From Cryptomeria japonica (lineage: Eukaryota; Streptophyta; Pinopsida; Cupressales; Cupressaceae), in NCBI RefSeq assembly GCF_030272615.1, contig NC_081415.1, positions 102,788,796-102,852,795 on the forward strand: a stretch of 64,000 nt of DNA. Reading direction: 5' to 3'. The notes below the pieces were generated by a model, which searched no databases, was not told the origin of the DNA, and worked only from the letters and a program-made list of their open reading frames with translations. The translations under genes were made by a program, and so were the position numbers. Of this stretch, positions 11,503 through 23,845 are shown piece after piece; within the stretch, counting starts at the first letter, position 1, and the number at the start of each line of letters is the position of its first letter.

Positions 11503-13982
11503 CAAGACAGATATAATAATAATGTTACAAATGAGGTTGGTTTATGTTGATCTATTCCATCACAATACATGAGATGATATAATAACAACAAAAATTAAGA
11601 ACTATTTTTTACAAATCTAATAATTAAATTAACAAATTAGAGAATATCTCATTAGGTGGGTGTATGCTAGCTAATGATCAATGGAGCTAAAGTAGCCAAT
11701 AACTAGTTTCTCCCAATTTATTAGTAAATCTAAAAATTAAGTGAACTAAATTGATACTGCAATCTCATTTTCTTGGATGTTAGACCTATATGATTTCTCA
11801 TGTTCTTATTTGTTAGAATTTAATTGCACATTATATAATTTTCCTACTCAAAATGCATATTGAATGAAACTATGGAATAAATAGCTTGTATTGTGTGTGT
11901 ATGTGTGTTTTGGTTATTATTATTATAATTAATGTTATTATTTTCCAAAAGGGGGTAACACAAAGAGAATTACACAACAAGAAGGGCCAACAACCCAACA
12001 AAGAATTGCATAGTTCTATCTTCCACAACTAATTGTTCCAACATGTGAGATTTAATATTAAAGTTTTATTAAGTGGATTTGTCCCATCATATAAGTAATA
12101 AAATGCAATAACATAATATGGTGCCTATTAGAGATACAACTACTACCATCTCTAGGCTAGCCTTAAACCACACACACTAGCAATATATTAAGCCCAGAAA
12201 ATGTTAGTCAACTCTAAGTGTTTAACACTTTTAAGCCTAGAAGATCAAAGCTAAGTGTGTGTGATTTAAGTCGTCCGCCATCTCTATACCTTTATTGAAC
12301 AAACCACACTAGACAACAAATCACACTACTACCTATAAGACAAACATATAAAAAACAACCTTGGCAACCCTAAAGGGGTTTAGCTATACCAAGATACAAA
12401 CACCAACAATGTACGTACAAGTTAAAAAACCACCACCAACTCATAAGTGCTATACTTTTAGACAAACTAGTTATCTTCACCATTAAAGACTAGACCCTAG
12501 TGGTGGAACTTGCACGCAAGAGAATGAACACTCTCTTTGAACATAATAATAGGTTTCATTTGCAATAGTTTAGGTCCTTAAGTAGCCTCTAAAATATAGA
12601 GCTTGATACTTGAAAGTAGGTTCAATCAAAGGACTAGGCAATCCTTTTATCCTCTAGAACTGGAAGTATTTATACACTTGCTACTTCAATCATCACATTA
12701 TGTTATGTAACCACCATTTTTTTAGTGCTAACAATCCCAAATGCTCTAGAAGGGCTAAGACATGATCATTGCTAAGTTTCATATCAATCACATCATTTCT
12801 TGCCTCCTATTGCACTTTGACGTGCTAAGATTGCTTGTTATTTTTTACACCTTGTCTTCTCTATCTAAATTGATGAATTTTCCCTAAACAAGTGTTAATA
12901 CCTTGATTGTCCACTACCTCTTTCAACTTCAACCAAAAAATTGCCATTATTGAACTTGTTGACCTTACATTGGCATTGCCACTTATCCCATTCAGCCCCA
13001 ACACAAAATTTTTCACCTTAAAGTCATAAGGAGAGAAAAACTAAATATAATCTTTAGTTTGTGGTTTGATACATGGCTATGTCAAAGCACATAACTTTCT
13101 CTTGCCATCCTACTACATGCTTAAAATATTCTTAAACTAACACATTCCAAAGGCATGCTACAGAAGCTCCATATGGCAAAGAGGAGATATAACACCACTT
13201 ATAACACACATCTTGTTATTTGTAGCTATAAAAAAGATATAACTAACATGATGTGCTTGTGTGCTCATTAATTTATTAGCCATACCACTTTGTCACCTTC
13301 AACTAATGTCTATGCATGGATGATCATGTTTTCTAAACTAATCTAATCGCTTTTATTGCTACTTTTTATTGTGCAAAAACATTTAGAATGACTCCTCCAT
13401 TCACTAGGTAATCACTTGCCAAATTTTGCTCTCTAAAATAATGCTCTCTTCAAATATTCCTCTAGATTCTAATCTAAGATAATATCTCCTTTCTATTTCT
13501 TGTATTGTAGGAATCTCTTATCTCCATTCTATGTAAATCTAGCTCATGAGCTACTTTTATAATTGCTCAAAGCACTTCTTATTTTACTTCATTATTGGAT
13601 TTTAAACCAACATGTTTAGGTCGTTGCATAATTATAACATCATTTGAATTACATAAAATAAATCTTGTCCTTGCTTTGCTTAGATTTCCTTAGAAGCACC
13701 ATCAAATTCAATGTTAAATCTTGTCAAGGTGGTTCTCAATTGATCTTTCTATTTTGTTTCTTGTTTATTAATCCATAAACACGAAGTGTGTATTGTTGTT
13801 GGTAACAAAATGTCAATAATAATAACATAATTAAAATGTAAGGAAGAATACAAACCAATGAAATTCAAGTTTTTGTACTAGGGAGATTTTTTTTGAAATA
13901 TTAAAATTGATTGAACATATCCTCTTTTGACTTGAGTAATTACAAATAATGCAATGTGGTACGTGCTTACAAAAATGACTTT
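11503..13982. other. intergenic, nothing recognised
   Basis: About 2.5 kb of AT-rich DNA without ORFs. Some stretches (11930-12660) resemble retroelement noncoding sequence in composition, but I found no terminal repeats, primer site or coding remnant to support a call. Confidence 0.3.
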
Positions 13983-15290
13983 GTTTTTGATTAAAAAGTA
14001 GCGTTGAATAGGGCTCTGACCCTTTAACATAGTCAGGGACTATCAACATCACTAAAACAACCAAAAACAAGGTGTTGACCCTTAAAACAAAGTACATAGG
14101 AAGAGAAACAACCCAAATCCAGTCAATGAAGGGGGGAAACATCCAAACCTTGACAAGGAGGGGTTTGGGGGAGGGGGAGGACTTCCCCTTTTGCCTGTGA
14201 CAAACCACAATCTAGGCGTACCTATCATTAGGACCAACAAAAGAGTGGTCCAATGGGGAGGACCCTGTAGGGTTACAAACAGTAGTGCTAGCAGAGTGTT
14301 GTTGCAGAGCAACAACATGCTGATGCAGAACCACCACAAATTGTTGTAGAGCAGCAACATGAGCATAAGCAACAACAACATTAGGTGAAGAAGAATAGGG
14401 TAGCAAAGCTGGAGTGACATGAGTTGAATCCACAGGGGCATAAGGAGGATCCACTAGAGCGGGAGAAGCCAAAACTGTGGAATTGACAACAACAATAAGT
14501 GGAACCTCATGCTTCTGAGAGGAGCCATTCAAATCATAATCAACAACCTAGATGGTCAAGTGATAAGTGGTAGCATCCTTCCACCAAGTAGAAACACCTT
14601 TGTGATGCGAAATAGAGAAGTCCGAAGGAAGATGACCCGTAGAGAAGCATTTCTAGCAATGAAAGGGGAGGACCTCAAAGTCCAACGACTGTGTCCAACA
14701 TCGATCCCCCACTATGAGAACCACATCTCCCAGGATAGGCGAGGAGATATCAATGTCCACTAAGATGCAGGTTAGGTAGTGTGGTTCATTGAAGACATAA
14801 CATCATCAACCTTCAAGAAATGGCCAACAGAGTTACCGATAGCCTCATAGAAAAATTGCTCCCGAAAATGAAGAGGGAAATTTGGGAGGCGAACCCAAAC
14901 ATGACACACATTATGCGGTTCATTGAGAGGGCTAAAAGAGGTTGTCCAAGGCTTAACCGAGATGGAGTGAACTCCCCAAGTCGACAACTTGCCCAAAACC
15001 AAATCCCCATCAGCCGAAGATGTGAAAGAAGCAATGAAGAAGCCTTTAGCATAGGGAAAAAGCTCAAGGTTATGAGATACCAAAGGCCTCCAAGAGTCAC
15101 TCACCCAACGATGGATGTCCGACAGTGAAGGCTAGAGCCTAGAGAATCTGCACACTAAAGCGTAACATTGGTAGAACCCAATGTTGTCCACCACATCTTG
15201 TCCACAAACCACCACATGAGAGGATTTCGCAAAGGGAAGAGGATGAACCCCCTTGGAGGGCTGGGGAACAAACTTGACTTTGTTACACAT
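13983..15290 (-). mobile_element. L1-type LINE copy A: ORF1 joined to 3' UTR, no ORF2
   Basis: Minus-strand coding remnants give an ORF1 with a DUF4283-like domain (14772-15104; motifs KGFFIASF and HVWVRLPNFPLHF). A damaged zinc knuckle follows near 14590-14650 (KCFSTGH), then a low-complexity Val/Ala/Gln region. About 800 bp after the DUF4283 domain the sequence ends in a 3' UTR-like block resembling the ends of copies B and C, including a GTTAAAGGGTC...TTAATCAAAAAC string on minus. No endonuclease or reverse transcriptase codons are present. Multiple stops and frameshifts make it a pseudogene. The exact 5' and 3' ends are approximate. Confidence 0.65.
14772..15285 (-). pseudogene. LINE ORF1 (DUF4283) remnant, copy A
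   Basis: ORF1 of plant L1 elements encodes a nucleic-acid-binding protein that coats the LINE RNA. Here the N-terminal DUF4283 region reads FPYAKGFFIASF, then SVKPWTTSFSPL, VWVRLPNFPLHF and GNSVGHFLKVDD, matching the family's order. The frame continues upstream to about 15285 with one in-frame stop. The zinc-knuckle segment downstream is broken. It shares motif order and spacing with the copies at 17226-17504 and 20824-22020. Confidence 0.7.
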
Positions 15291-15639
15291 ACAACTAAAA
15301 TTGTTAATTTTGTTGCAACACTAACATAATAATATAAAGATTGAACCTTGAATGTCGTGAACATTGAGTGTTTTGAATACAATTATAGTTGACAATCAAA
15401 TCACAATATTAGGATAATAATATCTTAAATTGGAATATTTTTTCCTTTGGATACCTTTGTTATAGTCAAATTGTGTAACTAATTATATAAATTGAAGGTT
15501 AAATCAATAAACATTGATAAACATGCATCTTAGGAATAAGAGGGGATTGTCATGCCAACAATGTATGAGAAATGAAAAAAGGAAAAATGAGATGAAAGTG
15601 CAAACCCAAAAGTTTGATTTCAATAAATCAATAAGTTAT
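15291..15639. other. spacer between LINE A and the copia remnant
   Basis: AT-rich and without recognisable coding sequence. It probably includes noncoding sequence downstream of the copia polyprotein, but no LTR boundary is visible. Confidence 0.3.
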
Positions 15640-16311
15640 ATAAAATATTTGCATAATATTACACCCCATTAATCTACATGGGTTATAATGAGACCAAGTA
15701 TGCCTTTGAATTTTTCAAATTTCTCTATGTCAAGTTCTTTGTCAATATTTACATGTTGATTTGCAATTGGACATCAATCATTTTGATGATGCCATTTTTA
15801 TATAATTTTGAGCAAATGGAATTTATTGTTGATGTGCTTGGTTTGGTCATGAGGAAGTTGATTCCTTGCCATCTTAATTGCAAAAGTGTTGTTCACCAAG
15901 AGTGGTGTTGATGAAACTTATTTTCCTACAAATCTTGAAGAACCTTGTTGAACCACAATCTTTATCTAGTTGCTTTTTGAAGTTGGCATTTATTTTTATT
16001 TTATTAAAGACAAAGTTGACATTATCTTCTTCTTTGACTTCTTTTTAATTATTGCCGATCTTAAATTCATTAAGAAATTTGAAATAGGTTTCCCATCTTC
16101 AAAATCCCTTCCATAGTTTGAATTTGAATATTAAAACTACCTTGGAGTAATGAAGCCCAAAGCTTTGAGTTCCCTTTAGATATTGAAGAACCCCTTTGTT
16201 GCTAGCTAGTAATTCTCTTTACTTTTGCATGAATTTAGAGAGAACTACAACAATCAAAATATCTACTCGAGTTTTGGTTACATAGATATGACATCTAATG
16301 AGTTTCTACAC
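15640..16311 (-). pseudogene. copia RNase H/C-terminal remnant
   Basis: Continuation of the RT remnant on the far side of LINE B. It reads TKTRVDILIVVVLSKFMQK, LQYLKGTQSFGLHYS, then frameshifted RNase H text, FAIKMARN, QTKHINNKFHL and EKFEKFKGILGL. The plus-strand ORF at 15678-15911 is its antisense shadow. Confidence 0.7.
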
Positions 16312-18014
16312 TTGGTTTTTTATTAGGACAAAAACAGGTTTTGAAAGGACCCAAAACCCTTTACAACCAGATTTTGAATGGATCTAGAACACTCAAATAG
16401 AAAGTTGTCCTAACATAAGGAATATGAAAGCACCAGACAACCATGGGTAAAAAAGGCACCATAACCAAAAAACACGGGTTTTTTTTTTAAATAGGCTCCC
16501 ACAACCTAAAACAAAGCTACAAAAAGAACAACCTGTAGCCAGCCTAAAACCAACCCCCAACCAAGAACCATCAATATTTACATTTAGAACTACTCTTGTG
16601 GGATCAGAGAGTCATGTCAAAAGAAGGCTTAGAGAACTTAGCTTTCTTTCCTTAACATAAATCCAACCCTCTTCCACTTGTGCTGCCTTATCATGCCAAC
16701 ACAACACACCATTATCCTAAGAATAGATGCCTGTAGCGACTGTCTCAGAGATTTCATCAGTATTCCTCCCTGCATGACCTTATCAGAAAAACCACCCGAT
16801 TTGATAGTCAGAACACTATCACCCGAAATTGTAGCCTGAGGCCATTCTCTATCTCTTTAGGGGTTTCAACATGATATTATTGCATAGCTTCAACAACCCC
16901 ACCATTTGTGACATCCGAAGAGGATGCCCCAAGACCTTGTGATTCCAGTGCAACCACCTCAAAAAGAACTCTTATGTTGCTCAGATTTCTTCTCAACCCT
17001 ATAATGTTGTTCAGAAGCACCTTTCCACCATGTAGCCGTCATTGCCTTTTTCTCAAATCCACATTGTGTAGCTACATAACCTGTTTTAAAACATCTTCTA
17101 CATCAGAAGGGAATCCCTTCATAGTCCAAAGATTGAACCCAAGAATCCTTAGAAGATTTAAGTAAAATCTCAGCTTGCAACCCTTTTGAAACATCCATTT
17201 CAACCAATATGTAGGCAAATGTGGACTAAAAAATATCAGAGGATTCATCATCCACCAACAAAAAATCTCCTAGGGTATCACCCACTTCTTCTAAAAGAGG
17301 ATCAACCCATAAATGAAGTGAGAGATTAGGAAGCCGAACCCAAATTGAGATCTTATTAAATGTTTCAGAAGAAGGGCTGAAATAAGAGTGCCAAGGCTTG
17401 ATCATCAACAAAAATTTGTCCTCCCAGCTAAAAAAATTATCACATAAGATTTTGTTTCTATCCTGAGCATTATCAAACTTAGAAATAAAAAACCCCTTAC
17501 CCATGGGGAAAATATGGGCTTTCCCAGTAATAAGTGGCTCCCATTGTTCTGAGATCTAGGTGTGTGACTAAGGGAGGCTAGGCCAGAAACCCCTGAACTG
17601 ACATATCACACCATGTAAGGAGAGAAAAGAAGCATTATGATCTATTTCCTCTTTCGTCTTTGCTTTCAAATTAATGAAAAAATGAAATTTGCAACATGAA
17701 TGAACCCACCATACAACTGTCTCGCTTGTCGTGATCTTGGAACCTCACCAATCCACCTCTGCCCAACAGACACAGCCACGTCAACATTCAACAACTTACC
17801 AGAAAGTCGCACACCCTGCGTACCACCAGTGACAGAGGCACAAGGGCGGGACGAAACATCCCCTTGACCCACTGAGGAGGAGACACGCACGGAGGCAATG
17901 CCACCAAATTCACGACAGGAACAACGTAGGCCGAGGGCCAAGAAGCACCATCGTTAGGTTTTGAAATCGCCCCATGGGTGGGAAGAGTTGTTGTAGAGAT
18001 AAGCACCATCATTA
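16312..18014 (-). mobile_element. L1-type LINE copy B: ORF1 joined to 3' UTR, no ORF2
   Basis: Minus-strand element inserted in the copia remnant. The 5' part holds ORF1 sequence (17666-17941, then the DUF4283 block 17226-17504). A zinc knuckle near 17060-17110 follows, and the 3' end reads GGGTTTTGGGTCC...TAATAAAAAACC. From the DUF4283 end to the 3' terminus is about 914 bp, nearly the same as in copies A (about 800) and C (about 880). No ORF2 is present. The copia reading resumes on both sides. Confidence 0.75.
17050..17660 (-). pseudogene. LINE ORF1 (DUF4283 plus zinc knuckle) remnant, copy B
   Basis: Reads HIFPMGKGFFISKFDNA, LMIKPWHSYFSP, IWVRLPNLSLHLW, VGDTLGDFLLVDDES, a stop, TFAYILVEMDVSKGLQAE, then SWVQSLDYEGIPF and the zinc knuckle CRRCFKTGYVATQCG. 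In the knuckle (Cx2Cx4Hx4C) the histidine is Tyr. In-frame stops lie after the DUF4283 block and before the knuckle. The protein is about 60 percent identical by eye to copy C over this region. Confidence 0.75.
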
Positions 18015-18870
18015 CCCCTGGTTAAAAAATAAATTTGTAATCTCCCCTTTTCTACACTTGTATGTTCAAACTTTGTTGTATTCTTTGATGTCAATTCTAG
18101 ATTTCCTTCAATGGGTGTGCTAAGTGGTTTGCCTTCCGCCATTTCAAATTTAATCAAAATAAAACTAATATTTTTGTTGGAATAAAAATGTGTTTAGATT
18201 TTTAAATCACTTCAACACCCAAATAGTAATAAATATTGACTTGATATTTTCATTTAAAAAACTATGATTAGTTCTAGTTTGGTTTTTACATTGTATTTTC
18301 ATTGTTTCCTATTGTCAACAAATTATCCACATATACAACTATGTATACAATTATTTTGTCAATTGTCTTGACAAACATATGCACCTTCAAACTCAAAATG
18401 CTTGAAATGAATGATCAAGAGGTGTCTAGTGAAATTTTCATACAAAATGTATTGAGTTTGTTTAAAACCATACAACGATTTTAACAACTCACACACTTTG
18501 TCTTCTTAACCTTCAATAGAAAAACCTATTGGTTGAGTCATGCAAATTGTTTCTTTGAGATTAACATTTAGAAAAATAGTTTTCAAATCCATTTGATTAA
18601 CTTTCCATTCATCGTGTTAGCCAAAAAAATCAAAATTATAGTCCATTTCATTGTAGATGCAAAGATCTCCTTAATTGATCTAGCCTTTTCGAGCGCATCC
18701 CTTTGCGACAAGCTTTTCTTTGTGTTTGTAAAGTGGGTCATTTTTTTTTTATTTGTTTCAAAACACCCACTTCCTAGCAATGGTTTTAGAATGAGTGTAG
18801 GATCAACCGACTCCTAAGTGTCATTCTTGATTAGAACATCATAGTCGACTTTCATCAATTTTCTCTATGC
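18015..18870 (-). pseudogene. copia reverse transcriptase remnant
   Basis: RVT_2-type reverse transcriptase copies element RNA into DNA inside virus-like particles. The visible order is WELV-like N-terminal text near 18820, a decayed lysine-rich linker, KVNQMDLKTIFLNV (18570-18620), ICMTQPIGFSIE, LLKSLYGFKQ-like text, and the post-thumb GKPLSTPIEGNLELTS at about 18080-18130. The YVDD active-site segment falls in a frameshifted, unreadable part. Confidence 0.7.
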
Positions 18871-20805
18871 ATCCAACTCTTTTACTTGTTTGAAGGATGT
18901 TGGTTATGTCATGGGATTTTTTCCTCATGAAATGAATTAAACATGAAAATTTTCTAAAATATCATGAATAATTAAAAAAAAAAATTAATAGTCAAAGAGA
19001 TGAGTAAAACAAAAGGATGAAAATAAGTTCAAAGTTAAAAGATTAAAAATATACAAAATAAAAACCCTTGTATTTGAGTAATTCTTGTTGGTGGATTTTC
19101 CTTGCTACCTCTAGCCCTAAGGAAATTGTAAACCTCAAGCCAAGGAACTAAACTTGCAAGATTCGATCAATGCTATCAACAACCCGGAGACAAGAAAACA
19201 CAACATAACAAGGCTATAATAAGCCTTCTTCATTTCGAGCTCTACCTAAATCAGGAGGTATTCCTATCTTTAGTTTGCATACTTGGTTAAATCTTAATTC
19301 TAACATAATTCTTGCAGGCTTACTACTAGTAGATTTTTCTTAGTTAAATGGGGATTATTACAATAAGCTTTGCATTTAGTTCAAACCCCACTAGCTTTCA
19401 AACCCACTAAGAAAATGAATATGCATGACCTAAAGGGAATAAGGAAACATCCCACACACATAATGAAATCTACCCCTTAACATTCTGTAAAGAAAAGAGA
19501 AGTGGGAAAGATAAATTGCTTATTCAAAATTGCTCCTGAAATTAACCCTAAGCGATATCTGCAGTCTAAATGCATATTAGGGGAAACAAAATCAAACCCA
19601 CAAAGAGAAAGAGTAAATCCACATTGTAAAATAACTCAAGTTAGGGAACCTTCATAATATTAATGCCCGACATTAATATGATTCCACCTGTTAACTACAT
19701 CAACTATTCTTGTTAATCCATTTGACATTTCTCGAATTCATTGTAATTTGCATACAAAATTTAACTCCTTCCTTGAAGGAGGCCCATAAGCACAATCACA
19801 CACTGACAAAGAGATATTAGGATGAACCAACACATTCTTAATATCTTGATTCATATAAACTTAAAAAATACAAATGGAGACATTATATGCAATCATTAAA
19901 ATTATGCATCTATTACTAACTAAGATTTATAATATGGAAGGACAACCCTTCTCCTTTGTGAAACTATCTGAAACCCTAGACTAATAAAGCCCTTCTTTTA
20001 CCCACCTAGAGTAAAGGAATTTTAGAATCTCCTTTACTACATCCTTAGTATTCCTTTTATAATAGCAAGGAATCCAATAAGATACGTGTTTCTTACACTT
20101 GGGTTTTCCTCCGTCTAACACGTTTTGGACTATATGTAGATAAAGAAATCCCATCACATATTCAGAAGAGGACAAAAATGGGCCATGTGTATGAGGAGAT
20201 GCCTAGGTGGAGAACAATATTCGTTGAAGTCTTGATGCTTTGAGTCATGCCACTATCGCGCCAATGGAAGACCCGCATAACACACACTAGCGGCGACACT
20301 CATAAAACTAGAAGGGGAGCTCTGTAACCCTACAGAAGAAACATCCTCAACCTAGACGATGAAAATACAAAGCCAAGGGAAGAACCAATGAAATGGAAGG
20401 ATAAACTTATAGAGAAATATTCTAAGTAGAGCGAGGGGTGCAACTTCAATAGTCAAGATGAATTTCATATGCTCTGCATGTGAACCACCCACCCTCTGTT
20501 TTCATTGTTCTCATTCCATTCCCTCTTCCTCCCAGTCCTTTGATGGTGAAGGGACGTAGATAGGTAGCTCATGAAAGGCACTTTCCATTTGAAGCCACCT
20601 TTCAATGTCCCTTCGACTACCTTCTAAGATTTCAATATCCCTTCAGCTACAATGAGACTTATTGAAGCATCCTCCATCCTATATCATAGAATGTGTACCT
20701 CACAAATTCACATTTTTTTTCTGCATATGAATGCTTTATTGTTGAAATCCTCTTCAAACAAAAGAAAAAGATACGACACAATCATAACATTGCATGCTAT
20801 CTAAG
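18871..20805. other. intergenic, nothing recognised
   Basis: No coding remnant upstream of the copia RT was found here, so the integrase part has been lost. The sequence is AT-rich with short purine runs. No terminal repeats found. Confidence 0.3.
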
Positions 20806-22365
20806 AAGTGATTGATTCAAAAAATGCTCCCGCTTGATTCTCCCGCCCTCTCCCCTGCAGCTTCTCTCCTTGTCGACGACTTAGATCTGGTTGTTACTGA
20901 TGCTCCTTGTCCCTCCTGGGCATCGGTGGCTACTGGGGGGCCTCATCTTTGCTCTGCTTGGGTTTTGCAGGTTTCGTATTCAAATTTTCCCAGAGGGGAA
21001 GCAAGAGGGTTTATCTTTGTCTCCTGTGCCGCCTCTATCAATGTGAATAAGGATTCCGATTGGGAAATAGAGAACAATGTGAAGGTTTTTACGGAGCATA
21101 GTTCTATATGTAAATTCAAGTGTATTTGGCCCAGCCTCCTGGAGCTGCATAAATGGATCTCTCATCACTGGGATGCTCTCATTTCTGGTACAGTTCACAT
21201 ATTCCCTATGGCTAAAGGTTTCTTTGTTGCTAAATTTGAGAATGCCAAGGATAGAAGAATTTTTTTGTGTGAAATCTTTTTCTATGAGAAAGATAATATG
21301 CCACTTTTGGCCAAACCCTGACACTCTGATTTTAACCCCCTTTATGAGAAGTTCAACAAAATTATGGTTTGGGTTCGACTTCCTTACCTTCCTCTCCATT
21401 TGTGGGCTGATTCTCTCTTTGAGGAAATTGGTGATGCTATTGGGAGTTTCATTATGGTGGATAATGAATCCTTTGGGATTTATCATACTACTTTTGCTCA
21501 CATTCTGGTGGAGCTAGATGTGTCTAAGGGACTTCCAGCTGAGATTGCCATTAATTCCTCTTTTGGTAGCTGGGTCCAAACTTTGGATTACAAAGGTATT
21601 CCTTTCAGGCATCTTAGATGCTTTAAAACTGGCCATGCGGCTGGGAATTGTGGGCTTGAGAAGTAGAAACCTGTGGCCTCATGGTGGTCGGGGGCCTCAT
21701 ACCATCATTACATGATAAAGAACTCTTTGGACTCTTCTTAAGAGTTGTTGGATGTTGGGGTTTCTTCTATGGCTAGTTTGGATTCTTTAATCGCGAAGAA
21801 AGATTCTTCGGATGCCACAAAGGATGTTTCTATGACTAAAGATGCTTTGATACAGGATGCTACTGTCTCTTCTACTGAAAATGGTTTGTTGTCTCTAACC
21901 CCATCGACTGCTTCACCGTGTGTTGACACAACTATTGCCCCATCTATTGGATGTGGTCCTATATCCGCGACGATTGTTTCTCCCTCTACTGATGCTCTTT
22001 CTTCCAATCCGGATAGATAAGTGTTGGGCTCTTTGGATTGGTCTTTTGCGGCAACTAAAGTTGAAGAAGGATGATTACTATAAAGGGGAAGCATTCAAAG
22101 ATGTCCAAGCCTTCTTTTGATACGACTCTTCATTCCCACAAGGCCAGTTGTAAATCTTGAGGGCCCTTGTAGTTGGTTGTTTGGGCTGGTTTTTCTAGCT
22201 GTGTCTTTGGTTGGGTTGCCCACTGTCTTTCGGGGTAGACTATTTTTTGGTTGTGTCTCTCTCCTCTTTGTTGAGCGGTCAAGTTCTATCCCTTGTTTTA
22301 TTTGTAAAGGGTTTTGGATCCCTTCAAAACCTCTTTTTCATGTAATAAAAAACAATACCGCCTGA
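20806..22365 (+). mobile_element. L1-type LINE copy C: ORF1 joined to 3' UTR, no ORF2
   Basis: Plus-strand copy, the best preserved of the three. It carries ORF1 (20824-22020), then about 345 bp of 3' UTR ending ...GGGTTTTGGATCCCTTC...GTAATAAAAAACA. ORF2 (endonuclease and reverse transcriptase) should lie between ORF1 and the 3' UTR but is absent. Confidence 0.75.
20824..22020 (+). pseudogene. LINE ORF1 protein, one frame with three stops
   Basis: About 398 codons in a single frame from ATG 20824, interrupted only by stops at 21319 (TGA, where copy B has Trp in KPWHS), 21664 (TAG) and 21739 (TAA). No frameshift is needed. Order: Pro/Ser-rich N-terminus, DUF4283 (about residues 105-240; MAKGFFVAKFENA, VWVRLPYLPLHLW), LVELDVSKGLPAE, zinc knuckle region HLRCFKTGHAAGNC in which the first Cys is His, then a Ser/Thr/Ala-rich tail. 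The TGG to TGA change is a G-to-A transition, as expected from methylcytosine deamination. The product would bind LINE RNA. Confidence 0.8.
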
Positions 22366-23845
22366 TCAATATATGGATCATCGTTTTTAGTATAAAACTC
22401 ACAACCTCTTAAAATAACCCAGTCCTATGCATGCAAGCTATATTTTAGGCTTGTTGTCTTGTAAAAGAACTAAAGATCATCCTTATCTATCACATAATCG
22501 CCAGTTCAGATTTATTTAATGACACTCTAGCGATCGTACTCATTCACCTTTCATGACACCATTTCACTCTCTCGGGCTTCTCAAACATGAAACTTTCGTT
22601 ATGTCCTGTTTATAGATAATCTTGTGCAGGCGATTCGCTAGAGCTAACATTATTTTAAAATATCATATTTTATCTTATCGACACCTTTTGTATGTTTTTT
22701 GATGTGTCTTATCCATCTTTCTTGTCAAATTTGTGAGCCTTGACTATCTTGATCAACAATTATTTATCCAACTCAACACCACTAGGACTGAGCCAACCCA
22801 TCACTTCTGTCCCGTGCACCCATGTTAGGGTCGCCTTATATGTTTCTTCAACCATAGTAATATGGGTATCACTTTACCTTGTATCTTCCCTTCAACCCTC
22901 TTCTGCAAATCCACATTCTTCACCGAACAACATAGTTTCGCATTGTGGGATTACAGGGACATAACCTCAAAATCTTGCCTCCTTTTGCATACCAGTGCAC
23001 TAGCTATAGTAGTGAGATATTACCTTGTGGGATTACGGGGTCAACATAATATCTACTTCCTTTCTTCCACATGCCTGCAAAGTGTTTACAAGGGTACTTG
23101 CCTACAAAAAGGTAATGTGGGGTCCCCTTTTATCTATTGTACTAATTCGCACACTTGCATGGTGACCTAGGAAATACTCAACAACTTCATGGAGCGATAA
23201 AATACATCACCTTATCACACTTAATGAAGGTATGGAATTTCCCTGGCCTATTGGTAATAGCATTCAAGGGGACACACGTAGGGGCTAGTCATCGCATAAC
23301 TAAAAGCCCATGAAATAACCCTTTATAATGATTTTACCAGCTAGAAGAGTCAACAAGGGAAAATAACAAAACCGATCGTTGGTGCTGAAAAACTTAGCTA
23401 AATTTTCTTCAAGGCCTGTCATTGAAGAACTAAAATTGGAAGGACAACACAATGTAATACAAGGTTTACTAGTCGTAACAACGACTCTAGTTGGGGATGT
23501 ATGCCCCCTGGAGGCCTAACAAGATTCTAGACCTTTGGTTGAAGTAGACCAAATTTGCCTTATCCATTGGGAAATTTATTCAAAACCTACAAAATTCATA
23601 TCCATCCTCCCATTGGTGGCCTTAGGCCCCCCAAAAAGAAAAAAAACAATATTTACCTTTGTTGAAGACCTGATTCTCATCATGTAACAAGTTGATTTTG
23701 CCAGTAATGTCATTTAGAAAGATTTGATCATAAATACTACCTTTGACATTTCTCATTATACTTATGATCATAGCACAACCAATTGCACCCTTATCAAAAT
23801 AACTCCTGCAGACAAAACCATAGTATTTATGTTCATATGGCCATT
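22366..23845. other. intergenic, nothing confidently recognised
   Basis: No coding remnant that I can name. A short phrase TGTGGGATTAC(A/G)GGG occurs twice (near 22945 and 23030). Confidence 0.3.

Larger units (their letters stand above)
15640..18870 (-). mobile_element. Ty1/copia fragment (RT and RNase H), split by LINE copy B
   Basis: Two minus-strand blocks read as one copia polyprotein. Block 1 (18015-18870) gives the RT region with KVNQMDLKTIFLNV, matching the family's QMDVKTAFLNG, and the linker GKPLSTPIEGNLELTS. Block 2 (15640-16311) gives VLSKFMQK, LQYLKGTQSFGLHYS, FAIKMARN, QTKHINNKFHL and the C-terminal EKFEKFKGILGL. These are in the family's normal order, so the intervening 1.7 kb (LINE B) is an insertion. 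Many stops and frameshifts. No integrase or LTR is detectable, so it is a truncated, old copy. Confidence 0.75.

Noticed and set aside
16908-17165. 85-codon plus-strand ORF
   Set aside because: Antisense of LINE copy B ORF1, which has recognisable domains on minus.
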